Origin: Sophora flavescens
Taxonomy: Eukaryota; Streptophyta; Magnoliopsida; Fabales; Fabaceae
Reading direction: 5' to 3'
Length of the DNA stretch: 64,000 nt
NCBI GenBank assembly: GCA_030762895.1
Contig: CM061062.1
Span: 289,832,985 to 289,896,984, forward strand
The notes beneath the pieces were generated by a model, which did no database searches, had not been told where the DNA came from, and was given only the letters and a program-made list of their open reading frames with translations. Both the position numbers and the translations under genes were made by a program. Of this stretch, positions 33,135-45,305 are shown piece after piece (the stretch's first letter is position 1; every line of letters starts with the position of its first letter).

Positions 33135-34029
33135 ATACATGTAATACACATGCTTTGGACTTTGGGTTATACAATATAAGCAAATGCTAGTTTGTTAAGA
33201 ATTTAGGCATGATTTTTTTGACGGTAAGAATTTAGACATGATGAAACTCGCGAATGGTTTTTTGTTGATTAAACAAATCACCAACTCTAGCTTTGAATTG
33301 CTCCATTTGCTTGAGCTGGATACCAAGGAAAAAAGGGCTAAGCCCACCAACAAACAAAGAAGTAGTGGGTAGAAGCACAGTAGAAGCCGAAGTTGCGAAG
33401 TTAGCCCCATGCCTAAAGTCAGATCCTATGGATTGCAGATATGGGCTCAGAAATGGCAATCCAAGAGCTTGAGCTGCATGTACAACACACCAAATGTCAT
33501 TAAACCCACACACACATTTCATCTAATTAGAAACATGTGCTAGTTATATATATATAAAAAAAAAGTGTACATATATAATCAATTTTTCATTTCCTGCACT
33601 GAAAGTACACACCAAAAAGTACATAAAATCAAAGTTCCATTTCTGAAGCAATGTTATTCAACAATTCCAATATGAAGCAACAATAAATAGATATAGATAT
33701 ATACAACAAAAAAATTGAGTTATAAGAGAGATCAAGTTTAATATTTTTTTTCCTTTCAATGAAGCGTCAGTTGATACTTGGAAATTAATTTCTTTTGAGA
33801 AGTGGAATTCATAAAAATGAGTTTTATCTCTCATAACAAACTCTTTTCTATACACGTAGCTGCTGGAATTAAATATGTAACATGTTTAATAAATCTAATT
33901 ATCTATCAATTGTGTTGAGCCTTCTTGATGCGCATAAATTATAGTTAATAATTAAAATAAAGCTTGAAGGAAAATATGATAAGAGAAAATAGGTTTATTA
34001 CCAAGAAAATCCACAATTAGCCTCCCATC

Positions 34030-34267
34030 AGTTTTTTCTTGGAAGTCATTCAGGGATAGGCGTTGGGTAAATAAACAAGATGGGGTTGAGTGGTGATTTT
34101 CGATATAAAAATAGGCGTGGTCATTCGTGTTAATTTGGGCGCCATTTTTGGGGGGGTGGGGGCGGGGCGCGCGGGTTAAGAGAGAAATGCTATAGTTGTT
34201 TTCCTAACAGGAAAAGTAAATACAGACTTGATAGTTCTTTCATAGTTGGGAAACACGTGGCAACAAC
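34030..34267. other. Insertion in exon 1 of the GDSL pseudogene
   Basis: This segment is absent from the homologous exon of the intact copy. It contains a G-rich run (34150-34175, gggggggtgggggcgggg). Its borders show partly matching sequence (ttcttggaagtcattc at 34036-34051 and ttcttgaagtaagtcattc at 34271-34289), consistent with a duplicated target or repair-filled break. Origin unknown. Confidence 0.65.
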
Positions 34268-35193
34268 TGGTTTCTTGAAGTAAGTCATTCCAAAGGGACT
34301 AACCTGTGCTGGAAACGCTGCATTAAAGCCCCCAGTATCCGAATTTGAATCCCCGAAGTTGAATATTGCTTCAAACTCACACGCTGAATTACTTGAACCT
34401 ACCAATGAAGTTATCATCACCATGTAAACCAATATAAACTTCCAAACTATACATGAAGCCTCAAGAGTCCTCATTTTGATCACTCAAAGGCTTACTGGAG
34501 GGAGCTAAAGGAGACCAACGTTATATTATTATAATTATAAACTGCATGTTTCCGAAGATATAAAGCAATGAATTCAAGCAATTATGCTAAACTTGACCCG
34601 TTAACAAACACAAAACACACAATTAGTGAATGTGTCTGCATGATAGGGACCAAATTGAAAATGATTGTCACATATAATAACAGAATTCAATTTTTTTTGA
34701 ATTTTTAGTCTCTACATATATGTGAGTATGTGGCAAGCATTTTCACTTTGGTCCTTAAACATGATAATCATTTTGAATTTAGTCTCTATACTTTAACTTC
34801 AATAAACGATATTATAATACTAATAAACGGCGGGGAAACAAATTAAAAATAATTGTACATATAAGGATAGATTTCTTTCAAAAGATTTCACATATGGGGA
34901 CCAAATTCAAAATCATTAACATGTATATAGACCAAATGATTAGTTTAACCAATTATTTAATTCTTATAATAATTACGTCCAATCATATGTATGGTAATGT
35001 TGATTAATTAATAGTTAAAACTTAAAAAACTTTATATTAACAATGTATAAAAAAAACGCAAATAAAAATAGGAAATAAATTAACTGCCTTGATTGTAGAA
35101 ATAGTATTCAATTCAAAATTATGTTACTCTAAGTATAAGCTTCTCACTGAATTTAATTCCGTTAAAATTGGAGTTTGTGGAGAGTGACATTAT

Positions 35194-35512
35194 GTGTGCG
35201 TTTGGTTTTATTTCTGGAGGTACCAGAAGTGCTTATGCACCTGTCAAACGTGATTCTTGTAAAAAAAGAGGTGTTTGGGAACATGTTTGTGGAAGCATTT
35301 TTGCATCCATAATTGATTCTACCAGAAGCAACTTGGAGTAGCTTCTGCTTTTGGATTGAAAAATTATATAAGTTTTACATCAAACTTGCTTTCAAAGTAA
35401 AAACATCCAAACATAAATCACTTTACTTCAAACTCAATTGTATTGAAATCAATTCTACAAAATCAATTTCATCCAAAATCACGTTTGTCAAACGCTCATC
35501 CAAACACACACT
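35194..35512. mobile_element. hAT-like MITE
   Basis: Left end gtgtgcgtttggttttattt; right end catccaaacacacac, inverted. Sub-terminal parts also pair (gtcaaacgtgattcttg near 35247 and aaatcacgtttgtcaaac near 35477). About 320 bp, no ORF. The superfamily assignment is tentative. Confidence 0.6.
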
Positions 35513-36632
35513 ATATAATTATTATATAAGCAGTATGGTAGTCTAACTCCTATTTATGTATTGGAAGGTAAGTCATTCGATTATTTATACTAACATTCAC
35601 TAATTAGTAAACACATTAAATAGGCTTTAGATTGTGTAACTTTCATGTATGTAACTGCATACCAATATCTTGACCCTTGAACATCGCAAGGATGGTTTGA
35701 TAAACCTACTTTTCTATTTGGGTAGTGAAATGGTTGGTATAACTAAGGTGAGTACGTATAAGATTAATCGTTTTCGCACAAAAAATCCAGAAGAAGTCTC
35801 CTTCTTTGGATGGATTTGTGGAACATCATACAGGCATTCTAAGAAATTTGACCTTCAATTAGCCTAGTTCCTGGTCATATTATACAACTATAAAGTAAAA
35901 GGAAAATTTTCTGTAAATACTTCAAATATAAGAATCTTTTTATTTGGTCCTTTCCGCAAACTCCAACATTACATAGCTAGGGTCTATACAAAATCAGTGT
36001 CGAGTTCTTGAATGATAATAGTCGTCTATGAGTATATAAACCTTGAAGAGCACAAAAAATAATGTAACCGGTTCTTAATAATGTAAATAAGAAGGCTTAA
36101 TTGTACTTTTGATCCTCCGAGTATCACGAATCACGATTGTGTATTTTTGGTTCTCCATGTTACAATTGCGTCAATTAGGTTTCCCAAATATTTTTCCTAT
36201 TACAAATTAGCTTCCTCCATCACTGTGTCGTCCAGTTTTTAATGTCAATAGCCCGCATAGCACACATGTGACTGATTTGACAATTAGTGATGTCACTCTC
36301 GTGAATACTAGTAGGGATAATATCTCTCTAGATGATAGTGATTATGACGAAGAGCGGGACTGGACTTGTATACTACCAAAGGAGACTGACAATATACTCA
36401 GTTCAAACGTAAGAAAAAGTGTAATTGGATGGCAAAAACTAAGTGTTCACACATGTGCCACATTGATGAGTGTGGTGATGAATGTATTGTATCAATGTTG
36501 GTTGAACTTTGAATTTCCTTCGGGTGTTTGTTTTGCTAGAATGCTTAACAATTTGGTAAATTTGTGAATTCTACTTGTCCTTTTTCTTTTAATCTCAAAT
36601 TAGCCCAAAAATTTTGTGAGCTTTCGAACAAT

Positions 36633-36929
36633 GAGTAAACATCCTATTTGATCCCTCAAACTATGAAATAGCAAACATCCTATTTGATCCCTAAAACTAT
36701 GAAGTACTGTGATAAGTTAGTATCAATTTGGCCCCTCATTTTACTCACTTAATATCAATTAAGTCATTAACACTGCTAAATTAAAATCAACTTAGTCCAT
36801 ACAATTTTCAAATGAGGGATTAAGTTGATTACCGTTTTACAACTTCAGGACTAACTTGGAATTTTGATGATTTCAGAAATCAGGTTGATACTATTTTACA
36901 ATTTCATGGATCAAATAGGGTGTTTACTC
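36633..36929. mobile_element. MITE with ~39-bp inverted ends
   Basis: gagtaaacatcctatttgat at the left is inverted at the right as atcaaatagggtgtttactc. An internal direct copy of 'aacatcctatttgatccct' at about 36673 shows a partial duplication of the left end. Confidence 0.7.
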
Positions 36930-39833
36930 TCAAACAATGTATCTGAAAAAATTTCATGAATGCTTCCATGTGTATATGCCAATTGTAACAAAATGAACTG
37001 TTTAAAAAAAAAAAACAGACGGGTCAGGCCCCAGACGATAAAGGTGTGCTCGGTCAGTCGGTCCGTGTATCACTACAAGTACGTAACTTTTAAAAGTCTT
37101 ATTATAAAATTAAGAGTAAATATTCTTTTATTTTTTTACTCAAGAGTAAATATTTTTAATAATGTGATGAGAAGTAATTTGTAAGAGTTTAAGAAAAGGA
37201 AAAAAGTCATAAATGAAACGAAGGAAGAAAAGGAATTAAAAAAAGTGGAAATAAAAACGGCATAATCCAGTCAACTAATGAACTAAGCCCACATTCAGCA
37301 AACAACATGTGATATTAACTCAAAAATAAAAAACCGAAAGATATGCAAACAACGACATACCCGAGTAAAAAAAAAATGTCAATCGATACACACTTCTAAT
37401 TATTTATTTATATCTTTTTTTTATGCTCATATTTATTTATATCTTTATTAGTTAATTTATAAATTATGATTAGTTAATAAAAATAAATAAGTTAGCGTAC
37501 TAATAACATTATCTCAATAGATATACCATCAGTGGTTTAATTAGTATTTCTTTTTTTAACAGATGGTTTAATTAGCAATGAATAATAGAAAATAAATTAA
37601 TCAAAACATTAACAGATAAATTAAATCACACGTTCAACGAATAAAGTTATAATACTCTGTCCCTGGTGAGCCCTCAGGACAAAACTCACCTAAACTTTCC
37701 ACCACCAAAATAAAAATGAATAAAGTTATCAATAATAAATTTAATTTTGAATCCATTTGTTGTAATTTAATACAAAATTAAATTTAGAGAGTGTGAAGAG
37801 ACAGGATTCACTTTTAAAGTGAGCAATTCATTTAATCATTTTAGAGAGTAAAATAAATAATACCAATTATTAATGAGAAAATTCAAAATTAACATTTAAT
37901 GTACATCTATTATAAATCATCGATACGTTAGATTTTATTTTTTTTATAGACGGTATCTTCTTATTTTAGAGGAGCTAAATATGAAGAGAGAAAGAAATGC
38001 AGTAACCAACGAGTGAGTTCAGAGAAAGTGGCGGGAAGGGGCAAGATGGTCAATTGAATACAGAAATGGTGAGCTATACAAAGATGAGTAATTTCCTTAA
38101 GGTCCGCATCAATTGGCCCTACCATGAGTTGCGTATACATAAAAATAACAAAATTATTTACTCTTTTTTTTTTATAAGCAGAAAATTATTTACTCTTGAA
38201 ACATTCAAAAACAAAAATTGCATCAAGTCAATTATATTTAAACTGTAAAATTATCTTTTAAAAAAGTAAAAATAAATAACTCTTAATTGCATAATTAAAT
38301 ATGAGTGACTGAGAGCAACTTTGATTGAAAAAAATAGCAACTTTGATAGAGTTGGTTAAGAGCAACTCTAATAAGAATTGCTTAATATGTTCTTAAAATT
38401 GATGATAGGTTCATGTTGGATTGTACCATTAGAGCACATTGATGTGAATGTTGAAATAGACAACTATAAACACGAGAAGGGGGCTTAAATTATGTTTATC
38501 AAAATTTAAACAAAGTTGAAATCTTTTCGCATACAGAAGCTTGGTTCAAACGAGTGGAAAGATACAGGTAACCTATCTGATGAAATTTTGACATTGAGTT
38601 AGACAAACACACCACTTGATAAACGGATAAGAAAACTAAAGTAACTAAAGAGTTTATAAGGAAAGAGAGGTTGACACAGTTATTTATCCTGATTCACTCT
38701 TCAAAGCAAAGAGCTACGTTCAGTCCTTGGCGGCGCCAAGTTTTATCCGCTATAACTGATCAGGTTACAGACTCTAAGTATTGTTTGCACACCTAGCCTC
38801 TTCAGGCTCCAAGACAAGTATTCTTTGCTCAGGCTCCAAGACAAGTATTCTTTGCTCAGGCTCCAAGACAAGTATTATTTGAACACATAGTCTCTTCAGG
38901 CTCACTCGGATTTGTTTGAGAAATTTGGTTTAAAATAAATACAACTTCAGACAGACAGAACTTTCACTAACACTCAGAGGGTGGTTTAAATGTAAAGCTT
39001 AGGAAAGTCTGCGTAATAACTTCAAATGATTGAAGAATGCAGAATGAAATAATGAAGATATTAATGCACAGAGTAATGGCTCTTTAATGCTGCATGTATT
39101 CTCTATATCTTCATCTTCAATGACTTCTGTATTTATAGTCTTCAAGCATTTAAGATCCGTTAGAGACATTCCCTCAGATGTTGGCTTCAAGCAGAACTTC
39201 ATTAAATGCAATAGAGTCGTTCTGCGCAACCATTAATGCAATAGGAACGTTGGTTGTACTCTAACATGAAGGATCATGGCTTTATGCATCGTGATACAAC
39301 CATATCAGAGTTGTGCAGAGAGCTTTTTGTACTTTGCTGAGTACAATTTGTTAGGTCAAAGCAACCATCACACAAGAAGGGGGGTGAATTAGGTGATAAT
39401 AGAATTTTAAAACTTTTACTAAACAACAAAACATAAATCAGAGTTTTTCAAATAAAGAGAGTGTAAATGGATAGAAGAAGATAATTTAAAAACCATCTAA
39501 AAAAACTAATAACATATTTTTAACCAGTTTGGAAATAAGGAAGATAAAGCATTTCACTTGTCTAATTATCTGAGACTAAAACATTAACCGGTTAGACAAC
39601 ATCTAGCGGATAAAAACATTTGAAAATAGCTTAGAATATAAAGCTTAAAATCAGTAAGAAAACTTTGTTGAAAATACATAAAACAACAAAGATAAGGAGA
39701 TAATGGTAGAGAGAAAATAAACAACAAGATTTATCCTGGTTCACTCATATAAACGATGAGCTACATCCAGTCCCCAGCAGTAGCTGAGTTTTTCTCCACT
39801 ATCACATCAGATAATTACAATGAGTAGTATTTG

Positions 39834-40150
39834 CACACCTAGCCTCTCCAAGCTCATTGAGTATTGTTCTTAACCAGCCTCTCCAGACTGTTGCAAGTAT
39901 TATTTGCACACCTAGCCTCTCCAGGGTCATTGAGTATTGTTCTTAACTAGCATCTCCAAACTGTTGCAAGTATTATTTGCACACCTAGCCTCTCCAGGCT
40001 CATTGAGTATTGTTCTTAACCAGCCTCTCCAGACTGTTGCAAGTATTATTTGCACACCTAGCCTCTCCAAGCTCATTGAGTATTGTTCTTAACCAACCTC
40101 TCTAGGCTGTTGCAAGTATTATTTTCACCTAGCTTCTCCAGGCTCATTGA
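39834..40150. repeat. ~73-bp tandem repeat in solo LTR E
   Basis: Four to five copies of a unit containing cctagcctctccaggctcat, ttgagtattgttcttaacc and gactgttgcaagtattattt. Each unit alternates two sub-units that themselves look related ('cctctcca'). Confidence 0.85.
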
Positions 40151-40771
40151 ATTTTGATGAAGGTTACATAGAGAAAATCTCACAACACTCATGGAGTGAT
40201 TTTACAATGAAGTACAGAGATGAGTTCTTCCTACACTCACAAGAGTGGATATATTTTTAAGCACTTCAGAACTGATAAAATAAATCTCTCATAACACTCA
40301 CTTGAGTGAATATAGAATGTTTACATTGAGGATGATTTCTGTTGAGATGAAGATGGTGATCCTCTCATTTTTCATCAAGTTTAACAGAAGTAGTAGCTCC
40401 AACAACTCTCTCATCTTCATCTTCAATGACTTCTGTATTTATAGTCTTCAAGCATTTAGGATCCGTTAGAGACATTCTCTCAGATGTTGGCTTCAAGTAG
40501 AACTTCATTAAATGCAATAGAGTCGTTCTGGGCAGTCTGGGCAGCCATTAATGCAATAGAGTCGTTCTGACTTTTCTTGATAATCGTGAAACTGAGTAGG
40601 AGAGAAGGCTTCAAGTCTCTTTCTGGTTTTTGAAATACGATTATGATAATCCTTTTAGAATTCGCGTTCATAAGATAAGTACTTCCATCTTGAAAATAAT
40701 CACGTCTATCTAGTCATTTGAGTTTTCATTCGGGCTAGTTGACGAACTCCATATCAAGGACTCAGCAAGTC

Positions 40772-41245
40772 CAAAGACTAGTGTGGACGAGCGCTTCTGT
40801 CACCTTTAGTGGACGAGCACTTCTGTCACCTTTAGTGGACAAGCACTTTTGTTGCTTTAGTGGACGAGAGCCTCTGTTACTTTATGGACGAGAGCCTCTG
40901 TTACTTTATGGACGAGAGCCTCTGTTACTTTAGTGGACAAGAGCCTCTGTTACTCTAGTGGACGAGAGCCTTTGTTACTCTAGTGGACGAGAGTCTCTAT
41001 TACTTTAGTGGACGAGAGCCTTTGTTACTCTACTGGACGAAAGTCTCATTTAGCCTGGTGGACGAGAGTCTCACTTACTCTAGTGGACGAGAGTCTTGGT
41101 TACTCTGGTGGACGAGAGTCTCAGTTACTTTGGTGGACGAGAGTCTCAGTTACTCTGGTGGACGAGAGTCATTTGCCACGTCATTGGACGGGTACATTCT
41201 GACCAATGGACGAGCTCCATATGCCACGTCATTGGACGAGCCATT
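40772..41245. repeat. ~24-26-bp minisatellite in solo LTR E
   Basis: About 18-20 copies of units such as gtggacgagagcctctgtta. The reverse complement (taacagaggctcgtccac type) matches the LTR array of element F. A degenerate continuation with ggacgtctac-type units extends to about 41575. Confidence 0.85.
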
Positions 41246-42188
41246 CTTACCTTAATGGACGGGCTATTCTGATACTTTGATGGACGCGCTATTCCGATAC
41301 TTTGATGGACGTGCTATTCTGATACTTTAATGGACGCGGGGTTCTGATACTTTATTGGATGCGCTCCGAATGCCACGTAGGTAGACGCTGGCTTTCAATT
41401 TAGTGGACGCTGGTTTCTATCTCTTGCGTTTTGGACGTACGCTTCAATCACTACAGTGTTGGACGTCTACTTGTTGCACTTTGTTGGACGTCTACTTTTC
41501 TACACTTTGTTGGATGTCTGTTTGTTACACTTTGTTGGACGTCTGATTTTCTACACTTTGTTGGACGTCTGTTTGTCTTATTTAATCTGCACACTCGATA
41601 GATAGGTTAGCAACCAATATGAAGGTTAATTAAATCATTAACCAATGTTTAGTTCTCATCAAAACTTAGGGAAATGCACATCAGACATTTTAGAGACTTA
41701 ACACAATTCCCTTTTCGTGTAAGGACCATAGGTACTAGGAAATAAAGCATGTTGGAAGCATTCTTTAACTGGTCTTTGGTTCTGATAACCGAGGTTGCTT
41801 GAGATAGTAACTTCTGACTTTTCTTGATAAGCGTGAGACAGAGTAGGAGGGAAGGCTTCAAGTCTCTTTCTGATGGGACAGCCAACAAAAGCTTGTTTGG
41901 TCATTGATTCTTCAACGAGTAACCTCAGACAAGTGTAGGAACTCGTGGAGAGACAGGTTGAAGACGTATCTTGAAAGAAGTCAATAATCCTAGTCAGCAG
42001 ACAGGTTGACTTTCGCTTATCCAGACAGGTACTCACTTCTGAGCAGACAGATGATTCTTACAGTTTTAATCTTCACACTAGATAGACAGGTTAGCAACCA
42101 ATATGTAGGTTAAATAAATCATTAACCAGTGTTTAGTTCTCATCAAAACTTAGGAAAATGCACATCAGACATTTTAGAGACTTAACAA

Positions 42189-42202
42189 TCTCACCCTTTT
42201 TT
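42189..42202 (-). other. Polypurine tract of element D
   Basis: tctcaccctttttt on + reads aaaaaagggtgaga on minus and adjoins the 3' LTR end at 42187. Confidence 0.7.
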
Positions 42203-42730
42203 ATGATGACAAACATTGAGATGATTTAATGAACCTCAGAAAATATTAATAAAGAAATTAGCATAGACAGGTTGAAATTTTCTTAAGCGGACAGGTCATG
42301 TAGATGCTTGATCAGACATTAAGATTAATCATATAATCTGATTAACTTAGTCACACATAAGTTTGACTTGTTTTACTTTGAAATTATTATCAGAGCAATC
42401 TTACTTAAGATTTATCTGAGCAATTATAGAAACTATCAGACCATACTCATGTCCATGTATTATTTTCTTATTAAGATCATATCATAGTCATTCTCCCATT
42501 CTCCTATATCACATTTCTCCCATTCTCCCCCTTTTGTCAACATCAAAAAGGAATAAACTTTGAAAGCATTAAAGAAATAAAGGAGAAATTTATTTTATTC
42601 ATCATGAACGTTTACAAGTACAAGGTAGTCTATATACAAAGAAACCAAAAAAAAAAACTACCTAGATTGACTAATTAACAAAAATAAAGTAGCAACCCTT
42701 TGCTCAAAGAGCAGCCTAGCTCGCCTTTCT
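42203..42730 (-). other. Noncoding tail of element D between accessory ORF and PPT
   Basis: AT-rich. It contains, on minus, gacaaaagggggagaatgg (about 42518-42536), a phrase resembling the second purine tract found before the LTR in many copia elements. No ORF. Confidence 0.5.
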
Positions 42731-44919
42731 TCATCTAGCTATCTTATTAAGTCTTCTACTTGTCCTTGAAGCAGATGAAAGTCTTGTAAGGTCACTGTTT
42801 GAGAAGAGACAGACAGAAGAGTGCCAAGGTAAGGCTAAAACTGGGGGTGCCTTAGGTAGAGATAGGGGAGAAGTGATGGAAGGGAAGAAAAGTTCGTGGA
42901 GAGTTTGAAGGGCATAGAAAGGAAGAAAGACGAATTTGAAGATAAGACTGATTTTGACACAGTCAGTATCAGGTGAAGGAAGCACACATGAAAGTCTCTC
43001 GGACAGAGACAATCTGATGATTGTTATTTGAATAGGTGGGGGAAGAGCTGTTTGAGCTAAAACAGAGGGAGGGATAGGTAATAAAGAATCAATATGACAG
43101 AAAAAAGAATTAGATCCTGTGACTAACATAAAGAAATACCTAGTCCTATGTGGTAGCATTACAACAAAAGCAGGATAGTGAGTTCCAGCTAATGTTCTAA
43201 TGAAGATAATAATAGATGGGTAGAAGAAAAGTTCTATACATGGGTTAATAATATGAGGTGGAGGAGAAGGGATGAAAGAGACATGTGAGATACTTGAAAA
43301 TAAAAGAGATTGCAGATCAGACACAAAGAGTCTCGATGATATGCCAGTTTGTTCTTTGGGAGCAGAGTCCCTGTGAACAGCTGTGTATTGACAGTCATCA
43401 GGTACAATAGTGAAAGAAGATTTTTGAGTTTGAAAGGAGGAGATAGGTGAAGAAAGAGGAGATGCAACAGAGAGATGTTGAACAAAAAGGTCAGATGGAG
43501 AAGAGACAGATGGGGTGACGATACCTTGATGAGAAGGGGAAGGGAATGAAGGAGATGTTTGTTCATCAGATATCTTCAACTTCTTGTGAGAAGGAGACAC
43601 TTGGTCATCCTTGGGTACAACTGTCTGAGCTCCTCCAGACAGGTCTTCTGCAGTGTTAGCTTCTGGAGATACTTCAGTCTTTGCAGGTACTGGGTAACCA
43701 GATCTTCTCTTTTTGGGAATAATTCCCAAAATGAAAGTCTTCTTTGGTTCTTCCAGGACTTGCTCTGTCTGCTCCCCCTGAGCAGATGCTTCCTCTTTGC
43801 TAGGCTCAGACTCAACTTGTCTGACCTTGGCAAAGGTCTTCACCAGCTTCCTTTTATTGCTGGGATGAGCAGGAGCATCCACTAATTCCTTAGCTTCACT
43901 AGTCTTCCTCTTGAGAGAGGGTCTCCTCAGCCTGAACTCAAGGGCTCAACTGTTTCAGCAGAATCTTTAGATACTGAGGGTTGCAGCTCTGGAATTTGGT
44001 CTTGTCTGGCCCCCTTTCCAGACGGTTTGAACAGTCTTTCAAAAATGGGGACTTCTGATTCATCAGTGGAAACCACTGGTTCTTCCTCCTTCTGTTCAAC
44101 AGCAGGCTTATTCTTCTGCTTCTTCTTCTTGTTGTCTTCCTCCTCATCGGCAAGAGGGATTCCCTTGATGTCCATCATAGACAGTATCTTCCTGTCTATG
44201 GGCAGTGACATGTCCACAAAGTGAACATCACTAGGAACAAACAACTTGTTCCTGAATATCCATGTCAGCAACATCCCATAAGGATAGTCTGCATGTTGGT
44301 TCTCTTGATCAGAATCTCAAGGTACATGTAGATAAGGTCGTTGATGTCAACTTTGATTTTGTGGATCAAGTGGTACAGAGCAAATCTGTCCATCTTGGTC
44401 ACACTGTCTCGTGATCCTTTCCTTGGCATCATGCACTCCCACAACAATTTGTGCAGGAATCTGCACTTGATCACCATGTTGACAGGCTTAGGGTTCACAG
44501 GTTTGGGAACACCATAGGTGGCAATGTTTTTCATTGTCAACTCCCACTTCATCTTCCCAGTTGGGTGTGAAGCCAGCTCCGATTCTCGGACATTGTGTGA
44601 CAAGCTCCAGAGAGCTAATGGGGAAGATAAGGGTTATATCCCCCATTTCAGCCTTAAAGCTTTTGATTCCATTGAGTCGGTTGGTGACAACCACAGCATT
44701 TCTCCAGAACGTTTGAACGAGCTTAGGGTGAACAAGCTCCTTGATGTCGAAGAAAAGAGTCCACTTGGAGTACTCTAACTCTTCAGTGACATCCATTCCT
44801 AGTTTCTTCATCTGTTGAAGATCAACAGTCTTTCCCGGAATGATCTTTTCTATCTCAGTAACCTTGAGATTGTATTTCTCATCGATTTCTTTTGTAGAGA
44901 GACGCTTGGATGATGCCAT
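42731..44919 (-). pseudogene. Accessory (third) ORF of element D, downstream of pol
   Basis: The frame opens at ATG 44919 (MASSKRLSTKEID) in a good plant start context (aaaATGGC). It continues through at least three frameshifts (about 44600, 44290 and 43935) to a stop at 42731. The first third has the pattern LVHPKLVQTFWRNAVVV...GMLLTWIFRNKLFVP, reminiscent of the 'putative plant transposon protein' family (PF20167-like; memory-based, not searched). The middle is acidic and Lys-rich (DEEEDNKKKKQKNKP); the later part has nuclear-localisation-like clusters (SLKRKTS, NKRKLVK) and Pro/Ser-rich sequence. It is not GAG, pol or a clear envelope (no signal peptide in front). It appears to be a captured or lineage-specific gene. 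A TATA-like box lies 115 bp upstream. Confidence 0.6.
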
Positions 44920-45032
44920 TTTTGGAAGAAAACGATTCCAGGGTTTCGAGAGAGAAGAGGGTTTGAAAAATGAGAAGACAAAGAGATTTTGGAATATTGA
45001 AACATAAAGGTTCAACCTTTATGATCTATTGT

Positions 45033-45040
45033 CTTTTATA
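45033..45040 (-). promoter_or_regulatory. Possible internal promoter of the accessory ORF in element D
   Basis: On minus the sequence reads ctataaaagac, then about 115 nt rich in CT runs (tctctttgtcttctc, ccctcttctctctcg) before ATG 44919. TATA plus a pyrimidine-rich leader is how an ordinary plant gene begins. It lies between the end of pol and the ORF, so independent transcription is plausible. Confidence 0.45.
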
Positions 45041-45305
45041 GTCATAAAGGTAGGAGAGAAAAAAAATGACATTTTTAATTCAAAATGACACGATTTGTAT
45101 GGGGAACTGCAACGCCCACTTAAGAAATAATGAGAACATGGTTTCGAGATATGTATACTATCGTGCACATGATTAGCTTCAGATAAGGGAATAACATTAA
45201 ACACTTAATAGCCATTTCAACAAAAATGTTGAGTTCTAGCATAGTGACTCAGTAGAGTCAGACAGGTTAACACTCAGACATGTCATTCAACAATGCAATG
45301 CATGT

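Larger units (their letters stand above)
30898..34474 (-). pseudogene. Tandem GDSL esterase/lipase copy, disrupted
   Basis: A paralogue of the 27055-30179 gene with the same five-exon plan: exon 1 34002-34474, exon 2 about 33252-33473, exon 3 32769-32923, exon 4 31840-32110, exon 5 30898-31142. The signal peptide, FNFGDSNSDTGG, YIGQND and WDGIHFTEAAN are present. Two lesions stand out. Exon 1 carries about 238 bp of foreign sequence (34030-34267) after FKKP in place of the SGRAS segment, giving a stop at 34190. Exon 2 has lost the donor that the intact gene has after its QQ codons; the nearest frame-keeping alternative is a GC donor at 33250-33251 without an AG before it. Exons 3 and 4 have the same lengths as in the intact copy (155 and 271 bp). 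The remaining exons are open, so decay is recent. Confidence 0.82.
34475..38451. other. Intergenic, MITE-rich, no gene
   Basis: AT-rich sequence upstream of the GDSL pseudogene. It includes a repeat at about 34640-34935 with 'gggaccaaatt(g/c)aaaat' at both sides, and the two MITEs listed separately. A 99-codon frame at 36268-36567 and short frames at 35313-35870 have no recognisable family. 37000-38430 holds only low-complexity sequence. Confidence 0.5.
39349..41703 (-). mobile_element. Solo LTR E (copia, D-related) inside the 3' LTR of D
   Basis: On + it begins TGTTAGGTC and ends GACTTAACA, with TSD caatt (39344-39348 and 41704-41708). Its right ~50 bp are nearly the same as the right end of D's LTR, so it is a related family in the same orientation. 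Length 2355 bp, no coding region. It contains two tandem arrays, listed separately. Confidence 0.85.
38452..42187 (-). repeat. 3' LTR of element D (split by solo LTR E)
   Basis: LTR sequence is 38452-39348 and 41704-42187. On + it begins TGAAATAGAC and ends GACTTAACA, so on minus it runs TGTTAAGTC...GTCTATTTCA. It includes three 27-bp tandem copies of a unit beginning caggctccaagacaag at about 38809-38890. Confidence 0.85.

Noticed and set aside
36268..36567. 99-codon plus-strand frame
   Set aside because: No recognised domain, no gene context, between MITEs; possibly a transposase remnant but not supportable.
40772..41245. Regular short repeats resembling a CRISPR-like array
   Set aside because: There are no unique spacers: the units are contiguous and variable, inside a solo LTR of a plant retrotransposon. 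It is a minisatellite.
43559..43885. 108-codon plus-strand frame opposite the accessory ORF
   Set aside because: Shadow of the minus-strand accessory ORF of element D.
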